From Haloechinothrix_A salitolerans (lineage in GTDB: Bacteria > Actinomycetota > Actinomycetes > Mycobacteriales > Pseudonocardiaceae), in NCBI RefSeq assembly GCF_039544105.1, contig NZ_BAABLA010000109.1: DNA of 64,000 bases; one strand, 5' to 3'. The notes below the pieces were generated by a model, which did not search any database, was not told where the DNA came from, and saw only the letters and a list, made by a program, of their open reading frames with translations. How positions within the stretch are numbered: position 1 is the first letter of the stretch; the number at the start of each line of letters is the position of its first letter. Of this stretch, positions 16,664-26,649 are shown piece by piece. The position numbers were made by a program, and so were the translations under genes.

Positions 16664-17827
16664 ATGGGTGCCGAGGTGATCGTCGAGGGGTTGACGAAGT
16701 CCTTCGGGAGTCAGTCCATCTGGCGTGATGTGACGTTGTCGCTGCCGCCGGGTGAGGTGTCGGCGATGCTGGGGCCGTCGGGTACCGGGAAGTCGGTGTT
16801 CCTGAAGTCGATGATTGGTCTGTTGAAGCCGGACTCGGGCAAGTGCGTCATTAACGGCACCGACATCGTGCAGTGTTCCGAGCGCGAGATGTATGAGGTG
16901 CGCAAGCTGTTCGGGGTGCTGTTTCAGGATGGCGCGTTGTTCGGGTCGATGAACCTGTATGACAACGTGGCGTTCCCGCTGCGCGAGCACACCAAGAAGT
17001 CGGAGTCCGAGATCAAGCGGATCGTGCTCGAGAAGCTGGAGATGACCGGGCTGAAGGGCGCGGAGGACAAGCTGCCTGGCGAGATCTCCGGCGGTATGCG
17101 GAAGCGCGCGGGGTTGGCGCGGGCGCTGGTGCTTGATCCGGAGATCATCCTGTGTGACGAGCCGGACTCCGGTCTCGACCCGGTCCGCACGGCGTATCTC
17201 TCGCAGCTGTTGATCGACCTGAACGCGCAGATCGACGCGACGATCCTGGTGGTCACCCACAACATCAACCTGGCGCGCACGCTGCCGGACAACCTGGGCA
17301 TGTTGTTCCGCAAGGAGCTGGTGATGTTTGGACCGCGTGAGGTGTTGCTGACCAGCGAAGAGCCGGTGGTGGAGCAGTTCCTCAACGGCAAGCGGCTCGG
17401 CCCGATCGGCATGTCGGAGGAGAAGGACACCGCACAGATGGCCGCCGAGCAGGCGATGGCCGAGGCGGGCCATCACCATGGCGGCACCGAGGACGTGCGT
17501 GGCGTGGTGCCGCAGATCAAGCCCACCCCGGGTCTGCCGGAGCGCCAGGGTGAGCGGCGCCGCAAGGACCGCGTCATGAAGATCCTGCACACCCTGCCAC
17601 CAGCCGCCCAGGAAGGCATCATCGAATCCCTCTCCCCTGAAGAGCAGCGGCACTACGGCGTCCGCCCCCACGCGCCGGCTGGCGCGCCTCACGCGGGAAC
17701 GCCGCATTCGAGCCAGGGACAGCTCCCCGCTGACCAGGTGGCGCAGTTGCCGAACCAGGGGTGGGGCACCGCGGAGCAACTGCGCGCCACCGGCGAGACA
17801 CCGCCTGGGCAGGGTGGTGCCCGGTGA
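16664..17827 (+). CDS. mkl: Mce transporter ATPase Mkl (MceG)
   Basis: A 387-residue ABC ATPase with a strong AGGAGGT site. Walker A is GPSGTGKS (37-44); the signature region ISGGMRKRAGLARAL and Walker B ILCDEP with SGLDP follow. This set is typical of MlaF/Mkl ATPases that power Mce lipid importers. After the roughly 250-residue ATPase core there is a long His/Pro/Gln-rich tail (about 255-387) with an amphipathic segment (MKILHTLPPAAQEGIIESL), as in MceG proteins, where the tail affects stability. The stop overlaps the GTG of yrbEA, so it is the first gene of the mce operon. Confidence 0.94.
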   Translation: MGAEVIVEGLTKSFGSQSIWRDVTLSLPPGEVSAMLGPSGTGKSVFLKSMIGLLKPDSGKCVINGTDIVQCSEREMYEVRKLFGVLFQDGALFGSMNLYDNVAFPLREHTKKSESEIKRIVLEKLEMTGLKGAEDKLPGEISGGMRKRAGLARALVLDPEIILCDEPDSGLDPVRTAYLSQLLIDLNAQIDATILVVTHNINLARTLPDNLGMLFRKELVMFGPREVLLTSEEPVVEQFLNGKRLGPIGMSEEKDTAQMAAEQAMAEAGHHHGGTEDVRGVVPQIKPTPGLPERQGERRRKDRVMKILHTLPPAAQEGIIESLSPEEQRHYGVRPHAPAGAPHAGTPHSSQGQLPADQVAQLPNQGWGTAEQLRATGETPPGQGGAR

Positions 17828-18615
17828 CGGCGACGACGGCTGTCAAGTTCCCCGGCAGGGGAATGGTGGAACAAACGGGCAGGCTCTTCGCGCTCGGCCT
17901 CGACGTCATCCGGCTTACCTTCCAGCGACCATTTCAGTCGCGAGAGTTCATCCAGCAGGCGTGGTTCATCGCCGGTGTGTCGATCCTGCCGACGATGCTG
18001 GTGTCGATCCCGTTCGGAGCCGTCGTCTCGCTGCAGCTGGGTTCGCTGGTCAGCCAGCTTGGCGCGGAGTCGTTCACCGGCGCCGTCAGTGTCCTCGCCA
18101 TCATCCAGCAGGCGTCCCCGATCGTGACCGCGCTGATCGTCGCGGGTGCCGCGGGTGCCGCTATTTGCGCGGACATCGGTGCGCGGACCATCCGCGAGGA
18201 GATCGACGCGATGGAAGTGCTCGGCGTCTCCGCCGTGCAACGTCTCGTCGTGCCGAGGGTCCTGGCGTGCATGCTGGTCGCGATGCTGCTCAACGGAGTG
18301 GTGAGCGTGGTCGGTGTGCTTGGCGGATATTTCTTCAATGTCATCCTGCAGGACGGCACGCCTGGCGCGTACCTCGCCAGCTTCTCGGCGCTCGCGCAGC
18401 TACCCGACCTGTGGATCAGCGAGATCAAGGCCATCTTGTTCGGCTTCATGGCTGGCGTCGTCGCCTGCTACCGGGGCTTGAACCCGCCACCTGGGCCGAA
18501 GGGTGTCGGTGACGCGGTCAACCAGTCCGTCGTCATCACCTTCCTGCTGCTGTTCTTCATCAACTTCATCCTGACCGCCGTGTATCTGACGGTCGTGCCG
18601 CCGAAGACGGGGTGA
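17824..18615 (+). CDS. yrbEA: Mce permease YrbEA (MlaE family)
   Basis: A 263-residue integral membrane protein starting at the GTG that overlaps the mkl stop (GTGA). It is the MlaE-type permease: several hydrophobic helices and the conserved coupling segment with the EE motif (ARTIREEIDAMEVLGVSAVQ). It should form a heterodimer with YrbEB in the cytoplasmic membrane, driven by Mkl, passing lipids delivered by the Mce proteins. Confidence 0.94.
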   Translation: MTATTAVKFPGRGMVEQTGRLFALGLDVIRLTFQRPFQSREFIQQAWFIAGVSILPTMLVSIPFGAVVSLQLGSLVSQLGAESFTGAVSVLAIIQQASPIVTALIVAGAAGAAICADIGARTIREEIDAMEVLGVSAVQRLVVPRVLACMLVAMLLNGVVSVVGVLGGYFFNVILQDGTPGAYLASFSALAQLPDLWISEIKAILFGFMAGVVACYRGLNPPPGPKGVGDAVNQSVVITFLLLFFINFILTAVYLTVVPPKTG

Positions 18616-18621
18616 TGGTTC

Positions 18622-19470
18622 ATGTCGATGCTGAACACCCTCACCCGCAACACCAGGAAAGCGGTCAACGCCCCGCTCGCCAAGCTGGACGACCTCGGCG
18701 ACCAGCTGTCGTTTTACGTCAGGGCGCTGGCATGGGTACCTCGTACGCTGGTGCACTACACCAAAGAAGTGCTGCGCATCCTCGCCGAGACGTTCTTCGG
18801 AACCGGGGCGCTCGCCGTGATCGGCGGCACCGTCGGCGTCATGCTCGGTATGACGCTGTTCGTTGGCATCGTCGTCGGCTTGCAGGGCTACGCGGGCCTC
18901 GATCAGATTGGTGCTGCCGCGCTGTCCGGGTTCGCCTCGGCATACATCAACACCCGTGAGGTGGCGCCGTTGGTCGCGGGCCTGGCGCTGTCGGCGACGG
19001 TCGGCGCTGGATTCACCGCCCAGCTTGGTGCGATGCGGATTTCCGAGGAGATCGACGCGGTCGAGGTCATGGCGGTGCCCAGCCTGCCGTTCCTGGTCAC
19101 GACCAGGATCATCGCGGGCTTCATCGCGATCATCCCGCTTTACATCATCGGCCTGTTGTCGTCCTACGTCGGCTCGCGGTTGATCGTGGTGGTGTTCTAC
19201 GCCCAATCGGCGGGTACCTACGATCACTACTTCGAGCTGTTCCTGCCTAAGCAGGACGTGTTCATCTCGTTCGCGAAAGTCTTGGTTTTCGCCGTCATCA
19301 TCATCATGTCGCACTGTTACTACGGATATACGGCATCGGGTGGCCCCGCCGGTGTCGGTGTTGCCGTTGGCAAGGCGGTAAAGACGACCATCGTGGTGGT
19401 CGCACTGGTGAACTTCTTCCTCGGCTTCGGAATCTGGGGCACTGACACAACGGTGAGGATCGCAGGATGA
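18622..19470 (+). CDS. yrbEB: Mce permease YrbEB (MlaE family)
   Basis: A 282-residue MlaE-type permease and partner of YrbEA. It has the matching coupling motif (LGAMRISEEIDAVEVMAVPSL) after about half the protein and five or so membrane helices. It begins 6 bp after yrbEA and overlaps mceA by ATGA, showing tight coupling of the transport core and the substrate-binding subunits. Confidence 0.94.
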   Translation: MSMLNTLTRNTRKAVNAPLAKLDDLGDQLSFYVRALAWVPRTLVHYTKEVLRILAETFFGTGALAVIGGTVGVMLGMTLFVGIVVGLQGYAGLDQIGAAALSGFASAYINTREVAPLVAGLALSATVGAGFTAQLGAMRISEEIDAVEVMAVPSLPFLVTTRIIAGFIAIIPLYIIGLLSSYVGSRLIVVVFYAQSAGTYDHYFELFLPKQDVFISFAKVLVFAVIIIMSHCYYGYTASGGPAGVGVAVGKAVKTTIVVVALVNFFLGFGIWGTDTTVRIAG

Positions 19471-20921
19471 GTGCACGTGGTGCGGTGTCGACGCTGAAGC
19501 GCAGGTTGCTCGGCGTCGGTTTCATCGTGCTGGTCATCGCGGGCGTCGCGCTGAGCGTCGCGGGGTTCAACAACGCCTTCACGCCCTACGTCACGGTGAG
19601 CCTGAAGACCGACAAAGTCGGCAACCAGCTGGGTCACAAGTCCGACGTCAAGGTGCGGGGCCTGATCATCGGTCACGTCAGCGAGATCACACCGACACCG
19701 GAAGGCGCAGAGCTCAAGCTCAAGTTGAACCCTGAGGACGCCAAGCTGGTGCCAGCGTCCGCCTCGGCTCGGCTGCTACCGAAGACGCTGTTCGGTGAGC
19801 GGTACGTGTCGCTGCGGTTCGACGACGCAAGTGGCCCGAAGCTGTCCAACGGCGACGTCATTCCGCAGGACCGAACCGAGACGGCGACCGAGCTGGGCGC
19901 GTCGTTCGAAAAGCTGCTGCCTGTACTGCGCGCGGTACAGCCGCAGAAGCTGAACAGCACCCTGTCGGCGATGGCGACCGCCCTCGACGGCAGGGGCGAG
20001 GAGCTTGGCCAGACGCTGTCCGACCTCGGCGACTACATGGGCAAGCTGAACCCACACCTGCCTGCGCTTAAGGAGCAGTTCAAGCAGCTAGCGCGGTTCG
20101 CCAACAACTTCTCCGAGGTCACGCCGGACATCGTGGCGACGCTGGAGAACTTCCGCACCAGCGCGAAGACGCTCGTGGAGAAGCGGCAGGAGCTGAACTC
20201 GGTGTACAGCTCGGTGACCATGGCATCGCGGGACTTGGACTCCTACCTCAAGGCGAACAAGAACAACTTCATCCGGGTCGGCAAGATCTCGCAGCCGACG
20301 CTGGACCTCGTGGCGAAGTACTCGCCATCATTCCCGTGTGTGACGAGGCAGATGGCCGATGTGCTGCCCACCCTGAACAAGGCGTTTGGCAAGGGAACGG
20401 ACAAGCCCGGCTTGCACGCCAAGGTCTACATCACGCCGAACCGGGGCGAGTACAAGCCGGGGCAGGACGAACCGGAGTACAACTTCATGGGTGAGGGCGG
20501 TTACCGGGGTCCCTGGTGTATCGACCCGAACCATCCGGAGATCCCTCGACCGTTCCCGTACCCGTACCGCTTCCTGTACTTGGACGACGGCTCGAAGCGT
20601 CCGCCGGACGCCCGCTCCGAGCTGGACGGCGAGAAACTGCCGTGCGACGCGCTGACCACCTTTGGTAACCCGATCCCGGAGTCGTGGAAGCGGGAGTGTG
20701 CGCCGGGAACCGCGCCTGGACCAGGTAGGGGCAGCGCCACGACCGGCGGCTCTGCGCCTATGGGCGCACCGAGCGCGAACCCGGCCAACACGCCCGAGGA
20801 GGGTGCCCTGATCGCGGAGCTGCTCAGCATTCAGTCCGGCGTGCATCCGAATGACATCCCCGGCTGGGGCGGCCTGCTGGTCGGCCCGCTCTACCGTGGT
20901 GCGGAGGTGACCTTCGAATGA
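19467..20921 (+). CDS. mceA: Mce family protein MceA
   Basis: A 484-residue protein with an N-terminal membrane anchor (about 12-33), one MlaD/MCE domain (about 38-115; VKVRGLIIGHVSEI is the typical beta core), a long helical MCE-associated region (about 130-300) and a Pro/Gly/Thr-rich C-terminus. MCE domains assemble into hexamers, and the helices of the six subunits build a tunnel through the periplasm-like space for lipids. It overlaps both neighbours by ATGA. Confidence 0.93.
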   Translation: MSARGAVSTLKRRLLGVGFIVLVIAGVALSVAGFNNAFTPYVTVSLKTDKVGNQLGHKSDVKVRGLIIGHVSEITPTPEGAELKLKLNPEDAKLVPASASARLLPKTLFGERYVSLRFDDASGPKLSNGDVIPQDRTETATELGASFEKLLPVLRAVQPQKLNSTLSAMATALDGRGEELGQTLSDLGDYMGKLNPHLPALKEQFKQLARFANNFSEVTPDIVATLENFRTSAKTLVEKRQELNSVYSSVTMASRDLDSYLKANKNNFIRVGKISQPTLDLVAKYSPSFPCVTRQMADVLPTLNKAFGKGTDKPGLHAKVYITPNRGEYKPGQDEPEYNFMGEGGYRGPWCIDPNHPEIPRPFPYPYRFLYLDDGSKRPPDARSELDGEKLPCDALTTFGNPIPESWKRECAPGTAPGPGRGSATTGGSAPMGAPSANPANTPEEGALIAELLSIQSGVHPNDIPGWGGLLVGPLYRGAEVTFE

Positions 20922-21967
20922 AGAGCGCCACGCATGTCACCGGGCCACTGGTCAAGCTGATCATCTTTGTCGCGGTGACCGTCCTGACGACCGCGGTTCT
21001 CGGGATCAGCATCGCCAACATCAACATGTCGGATGCCAACAGCTACACGGCGCGGTTCACCGACGCCACGCTGCTGCTTGAGAACGACGACGTCCGCATC
21101 GCCGGGGTGCAGGTCGGCCAGGTCACCGAGATCAACGTGGTCGACAAGAGCCAGGCCGAGGTCACCTTCGAGGTGAACTCCGACCTTCGACTGCCGGAGA
21201 CCGCCACGGCCGCGGTGCGCTACCGCAACCTGGTCGGACAGCGCTATATCGCGCTCGACCCCGGTGCGCGCACCGATAACACGCCGCTGCTGCCCACTGA
21301 CGGGACTGGCCACATCCCGCTGGAGAACACCCAACCCGCGCTGGACTTGACGGAGCTGTTCAACGGCTTCAAGCCACTGTTCACCGCGCTCTCGCCCAAG
21401 GACGTCAACCAGCTGTCCTACGAGATCATCCAGGTGTTGCAGGGTGAGGGCGGCACGATGGAGAACCTGCTCGCCCACACCGCGTCGCTGACGACGTCGC
21501 TGGCCGAGAAGGACCAGATCATCGGTGAGGTCATCACCAACCTCAACGATGTGCTGCAGCGGCTCAACGAGAAGAGTCCCGAGCTGCGGCAGACCATCGA
21601 CACGCTGCAGCAGCTGGTGTCCGGGTTGGCCAAGGACGCCAAGCCCATCGGCGACGCGATCGAGGCCATCGACGATCTGTCTCGGTCGACGGCGGGTCTC
21701 GTGGGCAAGGCGCGCCGTCCGCTCAAGCAGGACATCGCCGAGCTCGGGAAGCTGACGAAGACGCTCAATAAGCACGAGGACCTGGTGGAACACTTCATCA
21801 CCTTTGGCCCGAAGAAGTACTCCAGCCTGGGTAAGACGGCGAGCTACGGCTCGTGGTTCAACTTCTACCTGTGTAGCGGTGAGGCCACGCTGCGGTTCCC
21901 GGGCGCGGAAGACCAGCCCGTCCACATCCCGATGGGTGAGCCGGACAGGGCGAGGTGCAGCCGATGA
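20918..21967 (+). CDS. mceB: Mce family protein MceB
   Basis: A 349-residue MCE protein: anchor helix at about 10-30, MlaD domain about 38-115 (VRIAGVQVGQVTEINVV, YRNLVGQRYIAL), then a helical region to about 300 and a short Cys-containing tail (FYLCSGEATLRFPG). It is the second subunit of the predicted MceA-F hexamer and overlaps mceC by 4 bp. Confidence 0.93.
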   Translation: MKSATHVTGPLVKLIIFVAVTVLTTAVLGISIANINMSDANSYTARFTDATLLLENDDVRIAGVQVGQVTEINVVDKSQAEVTFEVNSDLRLPETATAAVRYRNLVGQRYIALDPGARTDNTPLLPTDGTGHIPLENTQPALDLTELFNGFKPLFTALSPKDVNQLSYEIIQVLQGEGGTMENLLAHTASLTTSLAEKDQIIGEVITNLNDVLQRLNEKSPELRQTIDTLQQLVSGLAKDAKPIGDAIEAIDDLSRSTAGLVGKARRPLKQDIAELGKLTKTLNKHEDLVEHFITFGPKKYSSLGKTASYGSWFNFYLCSGEATLRFPGAEDQPVHIPMGEPDRARCSR

Positions 21968-22950
21968 AGCCCTTCCAGCAACGCAACCCGATCCCGATCG
22001 CGATCATCGGCATCGTGCTGATCGCGCTCGGTCTCGTGGCCGCTGCCAACTCCGACGAGCTGCCGCTGATCGGTTCCGGCACGGTGTACTCCGCCGAGTT
22101 CGAGGAGGCGGCGGGCATCAAGGAGGGCGACGAGGTCCGCATCGCGGGAATCAAGAAGGGCAAGGTCAAGGACGTTGAGCTGGATGGCAACGTCGTCCGG
22201 GTCAGCTTCTACGTTGATGACGCATGGATGGGGAACAACACAAGGGCGGGCATCAAGCTCAAGGACCTGCTCGGCCAGAAGTTCCTCGCGGTCGAACCTG
22301 CGGGCGATGAGGTGCTTGACCCATCCGAGACCATTCCAACGGCGCGCACGACGTCGCCGTACGACGTGCTTGAGGCGTTCCGTGGCCTGTCGGAGACGAC
22401 GGACGCGATCGACGTCAACCAGCTCGCCAAGAGCTTCGACGTCATCTCGCAGACGTTCGGCGGTACCTCGGACGAGATCAAGGGCGCGTTGAACGGGCTG
22501 TCGCGGCTGTCGGAGACGATCGCTAAGCGCGACAACCAGCTGTCGAGTCTGCTCGAGAACACCCGCCAGATCAGCCAGACGCTGGCTGACCGCGACGCGC
22601 AACTGGTGAAGCTGATGAAGGACGGCAACGTGCTGCTCGCCGAGCTGTCGAAGCGCAAGGCGGCGATCTCGTCGCTGTTGCGGGGAACGCAACAGCTCGC
22701 CATCCAACTCAACGGGCTAGTCGAGGACAACAAGGCGCAGCTCCAGCCGGTGCTGAAGGACTTGGACCGACTCACCGGCATGCTGCACCGCAACCGTGAG
22801 GCGCTCGGTGAGGGTATCGAGACCTTCGCGCCGTTCGTCCGGCAGTTCAACAACACCGTCGGCAACGGTCGCTGGTTCGACAACTACATCTGCGGACTGC
22901 TGCTACCCCAGGAGGGTCCGATCAACCAGCAGGGATGTGATCCGCGATGA
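21964..22950 (+). CDS. mceC: Mce family protein MceC
   Basis: A 328-residue MCE protein. The ATG at 21964 forms the same ATGA overlap seen elsewhere in this operon, with GGGCGAGG upstream; a GTG three codons earlier is possible. It has an anchor helix (PIAIIGIVLIALGLVAA), an MlaD domain (VRIAGIKKGKVKDVELDG, KDLLGQKFLAVEP) and a long coiled-coil-like helical region to about residue 290. Confidence 0.92.
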   Translation: MKPFQQRNPIPIAIIGIVLIALGLVAAANSDELPLIGSGTVYSAEFEEAAGIKEGDEVRIAGIKKGKVKDVELDGNVVRVSFYVDDAWMGNNTRAGIKLKDLLGQKFLAVEPAGDEVLDPSETIPTARTTSPYDVLEAFRGLSETTDAIDVNQLAKSFDVISQTFGGTSDEIKGALNGLSRLSETIAKRDNQLSSLLENTRQISQTLADRDAQLVKLMKDGNVLLAELSKRKAAISSLLRGTQQLAIQLNGLVEDNKAQLQPVLKDLDRLTGMLHRNREALGEGIETFAPFVRQFNNTVGNGRWFDNYICGLLLPQEGPINQQGCDPR

Positions 22951-24134
22951 GCCCGACGACCCGTGTTGGCCAGTCTCTCTGGCGGGGCGTCGCCATCGCC
23001 TGCGTGCTGGGGCTGCTCGTGGCAGGCGGGCTGTGGTGGGCGCTCAAGGACGCGAACACCAAGAGCGTCGTCGCGTACTTCCCGACCACCATCGGCCTAT
23101 ACGAGGACAACGACGTGCGGATGCTCGGCGTCGAGATGGGCACCGTCGAGCGCATCGAGCCACAGGGCGACCGCGTGAAGGTCACCATGTCTTACGACCG
23201 CACGGTGCAGGTGCCAGCCGACGCGCAGGCTGTGATCGTCGCGCCGTCGCTGGTCAGCGACCGCTACGTGCAGCTGACCCCCACCTACACGGGCGGTCCC
23301 GAGCTTGAGGACGGTGCGGTCATCACGCAGGAGCGCACCGCGGTGCCGCTCGAGGTGGACGACCTGTACGCGTCGCTGTCGCGGGTCAGCGACGCGCTCG
23401 GTCCGCAGGGCGCCAACAAGAACGGCGCGCTGTCGCGGCTGCTCGACACGCTGGCCGAGAACTTCAAGGACAACGGCAAGGCGCTCAACGTCACGATCAA
23501 CAAGCTGGGCAAGGCGTCCAACACGCTCGCTGGCAACAAGGACGACCTCTTCGCCACGGTGTCGAACCTGGCGAAGTTCTCCAAGACGCTGGCGGCGAGC
23601 GACGCGGACGTCGCCGAGTTCCAGCGCAGGTTGGCCGATGTGAGCGGCTTCCTCGCCGGAGAGCGGGAGAACCTGGCGAAGTCCGTCGAGCTGCTCGGCG
23701 CGACGCTGGGCAAAGTGCGCCAGTTCGTCGACGAGAATCGGGACCGGCTGAGGTCAAACGTCGACAAACTCGCCGATATTACCCAGGTGCTCGTCAAGGA
23801 GCGGGCCGAGCTCGCGGAGATCTTCGACGTCGGCCCTGTCGCGCTCGGCAACGTGATCAACGCTTACAACGCGTCGGCGGGCACGCTCGACGCGCGGCCG
23901 GTGATCAACGAGCTGCGCAAGCCGTTGCTGCTGATGCTCTGCGACTTCGTCGGCCAGGCACCGAACGGCTCCGGCGACCAACTCGCGTCGCTGTGCTCCC
24001 AGCTATCGCCGTTGACCGAGGACCTGCCCACCCCGGCGCAGGTGCTCAACTCGCTCTACGACGGTGAGTTGCCGCCGCTGCCGCTCGCGTTGATGGAAGA
24101 GATGTCGCAGCCGCGGCAGGGAGGTGGCCGCTGA
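22947..24134 (+). CDS. mceD: Mce family protein MceD
   Basis: A 395-residue MCE protein: anchor at about 13-33, MlaD domain about 38-115 (VRMLGVEMGTVERIEP, SLVSDRYVQLTP), long helical region about 130-290, and a C-terminal part with conserved Cys and a Pro/Leu-rich end (LPPLPLALMEEM). It belongs to the substrate tunnel of the importer and overlaps mceE by one base pair (TGATG). Confidence 0.92.
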   Translation: MSPTTRVGQSLWRGVAIACVLGLLVAGGLWWALKDANTKSVVAYFPTTIGLYEDNDVRMLGVEMGTVERIEPQGDRVKVTMSYDRTVQVPADAQAVIVAPSLVSDRYVQLTPTYTGGPELEDGAVITQERTAVPLEVDDLYASLSRVSDALGPQGANKNGALSRLLDTLAENFKDNGKALNVTINKLGKASNTLAGNKDDLFATVSNLAKFSKTLAASDADVAEFQRRLADVSGFLAGERENLAKSVELLGATLGKVRQFVDENRDRLRSNVDKLADITQVLVKERAELAEIFDVGPVALGNVINAYNASAGTLDARPVINELRKPLLLMLCDFVGQAPNGSGDQLASLCSQLSPLTEDLPTPAQVLNSLYDGELPPLPLALMEEMSQPRQGGGR

Positions 24135-25345
24135 TGTTCTGGCGCACCAGGACCAACCGCCCGCGCGGCATGCTCGCGACCATCTTCGCGATGGTGGCCA
24201 CCCTGCTCGCCGGATGCGGGTCGTTCACCGGTATCTACGACATCCCCTTGCCGGGTGGTGCCGACCTCGGTGACGACCCCATCGAAGTGAAGGTGCACTT
24301 CCGCAACGTGCTCGACCTCGTACCGCAGTCCGCCGTCAAGATCAATGAGGTCTCGGTCGGCAAGGTCGAGGAGATTTCGCTGACGGGAACGGACTGGAAC
24401 GCAGAGGTCAGCATCCTGCTCAACCGGGAAACCGACCTGCCAGCCAACGCGCTGGCGAACGTCAAGCAGTCCAGCCTGCTCGGTGAGAAGTACGTCGAGC
24501 TGGTGCACCCGCCGGAGGGCAGTGCGGAAGGCGAGCTGAGTGACGGCTCGGTCATTCCGGTCTCCCGCACCAACCGCAGCGTCGAACTGGAAGAGGTGCT
24601 CGGGGCGCTGTCGATGCTGCTCAACGGTGGCGGCGTCGAACAGCTCAACACCATCACCAAGGAGCTCAACCAGGTCTCGACCGGCCGCGAGGGTGAGATC
24701 AAGGCGTTGCTGCACAACGCGGAAACTCTCGTGCGCGGCCTCGACGGGCAGACCCAGGACATCTCCAACGCACTCGACGGCCTGAACCGGCTTTCCAAGG
24801 CGTTACGCAAGGACAAGGAAGCCATCGCGGCGGCGCTGGACGACCTCGAGCCGGGAATGCGGGTGCTCGTCGACCAGCGCGAGCAGCTGGTGACGATGCT
24901 GGAGTCGATGAAGAAACTCTCCGTCGTCGCGACCGAGACGATCCAGAAGAGCCAGCGCGACCTGGTGAACAACCTGGAGGCACTGCGGCCGATCTTGGCC
25001 AACCTGGCCAAGTCGGGGGACAAGCTGCCGAAGGCACTGGAGATTCTGGTGTCGTTCCCGTTCCCGGACGCCGCGGTCGACGGCGCGAAGGGCGACTACT
25101 TCAACCTGTATCAGGAGCTGAACCTGAACATCAGGGAGATCTACGAGGCGTACCGGCGGCACCGCGGCAACCCGTTCGACGGTATACCGGTCCTGGAGAA
25201 AGCACCCGCGGCCGAGGGCGAGCTGTTGGATCCCAACCAGCTCCCGCCGCTGCCGCTGCCATCGCCGTCCGACGGGGACTCCGGCGGGGAGTCGAGTGAC
25301 GGCGGCCTCGGCGTGCTGCCCGGCCTGCTGGGAGGTGGCAGCTGA
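24134..25345 (+). CDS. mceE: Mce family lipoprotein MceE
   Basis: A 403-residue MCE protein made as a lipoprotein: the signal sequence ends in the lipobox LLAGC with the lipid-bearing Cys28. That is the known trait of MceE (LprK-like) subunits and sets it apart from the helix-anchored others. The MlaD domain is at about 45-125 (VKINEVSVGKVEEI, SSLLGEKYVELV), followed by a helical region and a Pro/Ser/Gly-rich tail. Confidence 0.93.
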   Translation: MFWRTRTNRPRGMLATIFAMVATLLAGCGSFTGIYDIPLPGGADLGDDPIEVKVHFRNVLDLVPQSAVKINEVSVGKVEEISLTGTDWNAEVSILLNRETDLPANALANVKQSSLLGEKYVELVHPPEGSAEGELSDGSVIPVSRTNRSVELEEVLGALSMLLNGGGVEQLNTITKELNQVSTGREGEIKALLHNAETLVRGLDGQTQDISNALDGLNRLSKALRKDKEAIAAALDDLEPGMRVLVDQREQLVTMLESMKKLSVVATETIQKSQRDLVNNLEALRPILANLAKSGDKLPKALEILVSFPFPDAAVDGAKGDYFNLYQELNLNIREIYEAYRRHRGNPFDGIPVLEKAPAAEGELLDPNQLPPLPLPSPSDGDSGGESSDGGLGVLPGLLGGGS

Positions 25346-26592
25346 TGCTGACCCGCAAGATCAGGGTGCAGATCATCGCGTTCTTCGCGATCAGCGTTGT
25401 CGCGGTCGCATTCGCTCTGTTCCGGTTCACCGACATCGGCAAAGTGTTCGGCGAGGACATCTATACGGTGTCGATGCGGCTGGACGAGTCCGGCGGCATC
25501 TTCTCCAACGCCGAGGTCACCTACCGCGGCTACAACATCGGTCGGGTGGGCGAGCTCAGCCTGACCGAGGACGGCTTGGAGGTGGAGCTCAACATCGAGC
25601 CGGACACGCCGCCGATCCCGGCTGACCTGGACGCGCTCGTGCGGAACCGGTCCGCGATCGGTGAGCAGTTCGTCGATCTGCGGCCCCGGTCCGATGGCGG
25701 GCCCTACCTCGAGGACGGCGCGGTGATCCCCGTCGAGCGCACCAAAACCCCGGTGCCGACGGCCGAGGTCATCAACGACCTGCATGACCTGGCGAGTTCG
25801 GTGCCGACCGACTCGCTGCGCACCGTCGTCGACGAGTCGTTCAAGGCCTTCTCTGGAACCGGAGACGACCTCCAGCTGTTGATGGACACCACCCGCGACT
25901 TCACGGCGGCCGCGCGGCAGAACCTGCCGGACACCGTTGAGCTGCTGCGCTCGGGTAACCAGGTTCTGCGCACCCAGAACGCCGAGATCGATTCGATCAG
26001 GTCGTTCAGCCGGGATCTGCGGGCGCTGTCGGAGACGTTCAAGGGGTCGGACGCCGACATCCGACGGCTGATCGAGCAGACCCCGCCGGCGGCCAACCAG
26101 ATCAGCCAAGTCGTCGACGAGATCGGCCCTGGGCTGAGCGCGCTGGTCGCCAACCTCATCACACTCGGTGAGATCTCGGACGACCGGCTGCGTGGGCTGG
26201 AGCAGACGCTGCTGACCTATCCTGCCCTTGGTGCGGGAGCGACCGCGCTACTCGACCCGAAGGAGCCGAAGGCGCCGCTGGGTCTCGCGGTGAACCTGTT
26301 CGACCCGCCGCCGTGTGTGAAGGGCTACGAGGGCACGAAGAAGCGGCCGGGCGACGACACCTCGCCGTCGAAGTACAATGAGGAGGCGTACTGCGCGGAA
26401 CCGAAGGGCAGCCCTATCACCGTCCGTGGTTCGCAGAACGCGCCGTTCAATGGTGTCCCGGTGGCTCCGACGGAGCAACAGCTCGAGGAGAACTCCGACC
26501 GCGACCAGGAGTCGCTGGAAGAAGACGCCCCGAACAGCCTGCTGTCGAGTTCCAACGCTCAACTGGTGAGCCGGTTGCTCTCGATGGGTTGA
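25345..26592 (+). CDS. mceF: Mce family protein MceF
   Basis: A 415-residue MCE protein: anchor helix at about 6-28, MlaD domain about 34-110 (VTYRGYNIGRVGELSL, RSAIGEQFVDLRP), helical MCE region to about 300 and an acidic C-terminus. It is the sixth and last subunit of the predicted hexamer. It starts on the last base of the mceE stop codon. A 57-bp gap separates it from the Mce-associated genes. Confidence 0.93.
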   Translation: MLTRKIRVQIIAFFAISVVAVAFALFRFTDIGKVFGEDIYTVSMRLDESGGIFSNAEVTYRGYNIGRVGELSLTEDGLEVELNIEPDTPPIPADLDALVRNRSAIGEQFVDLRPRSDGGPYLEDGAVIPVERTKTPVPTAEVINDLHDLASSVPTDSLRTVVDESFKAFSGTGDDLQLLMDTTRDFTAAARQNLPDTVELLRSGNQVLRTQNAEIDSIRSFSRDLRALSETFKGSDADIRRLIEQTPPAANQISQVVDEIGPGLSALVANLITLGEISDDRLRGLEQTLLTYPALGAGATALLDPKEPKAPLGLAVNLFDPPPCVKGYEGTKKRPGDDTSPSKYNEEAYCAEPKGSPITVRGSQNAPFNGVPVAPTEQQLEENSDRDQESLEEDAPNSLLSSSNAQLVSRLLSMG

Positions 26593-26649
26593 CGCTAAGC
26601 GGCGGTACCAGACAGCGATATCACATCCTTCGCCTACGCTGAGGACGTA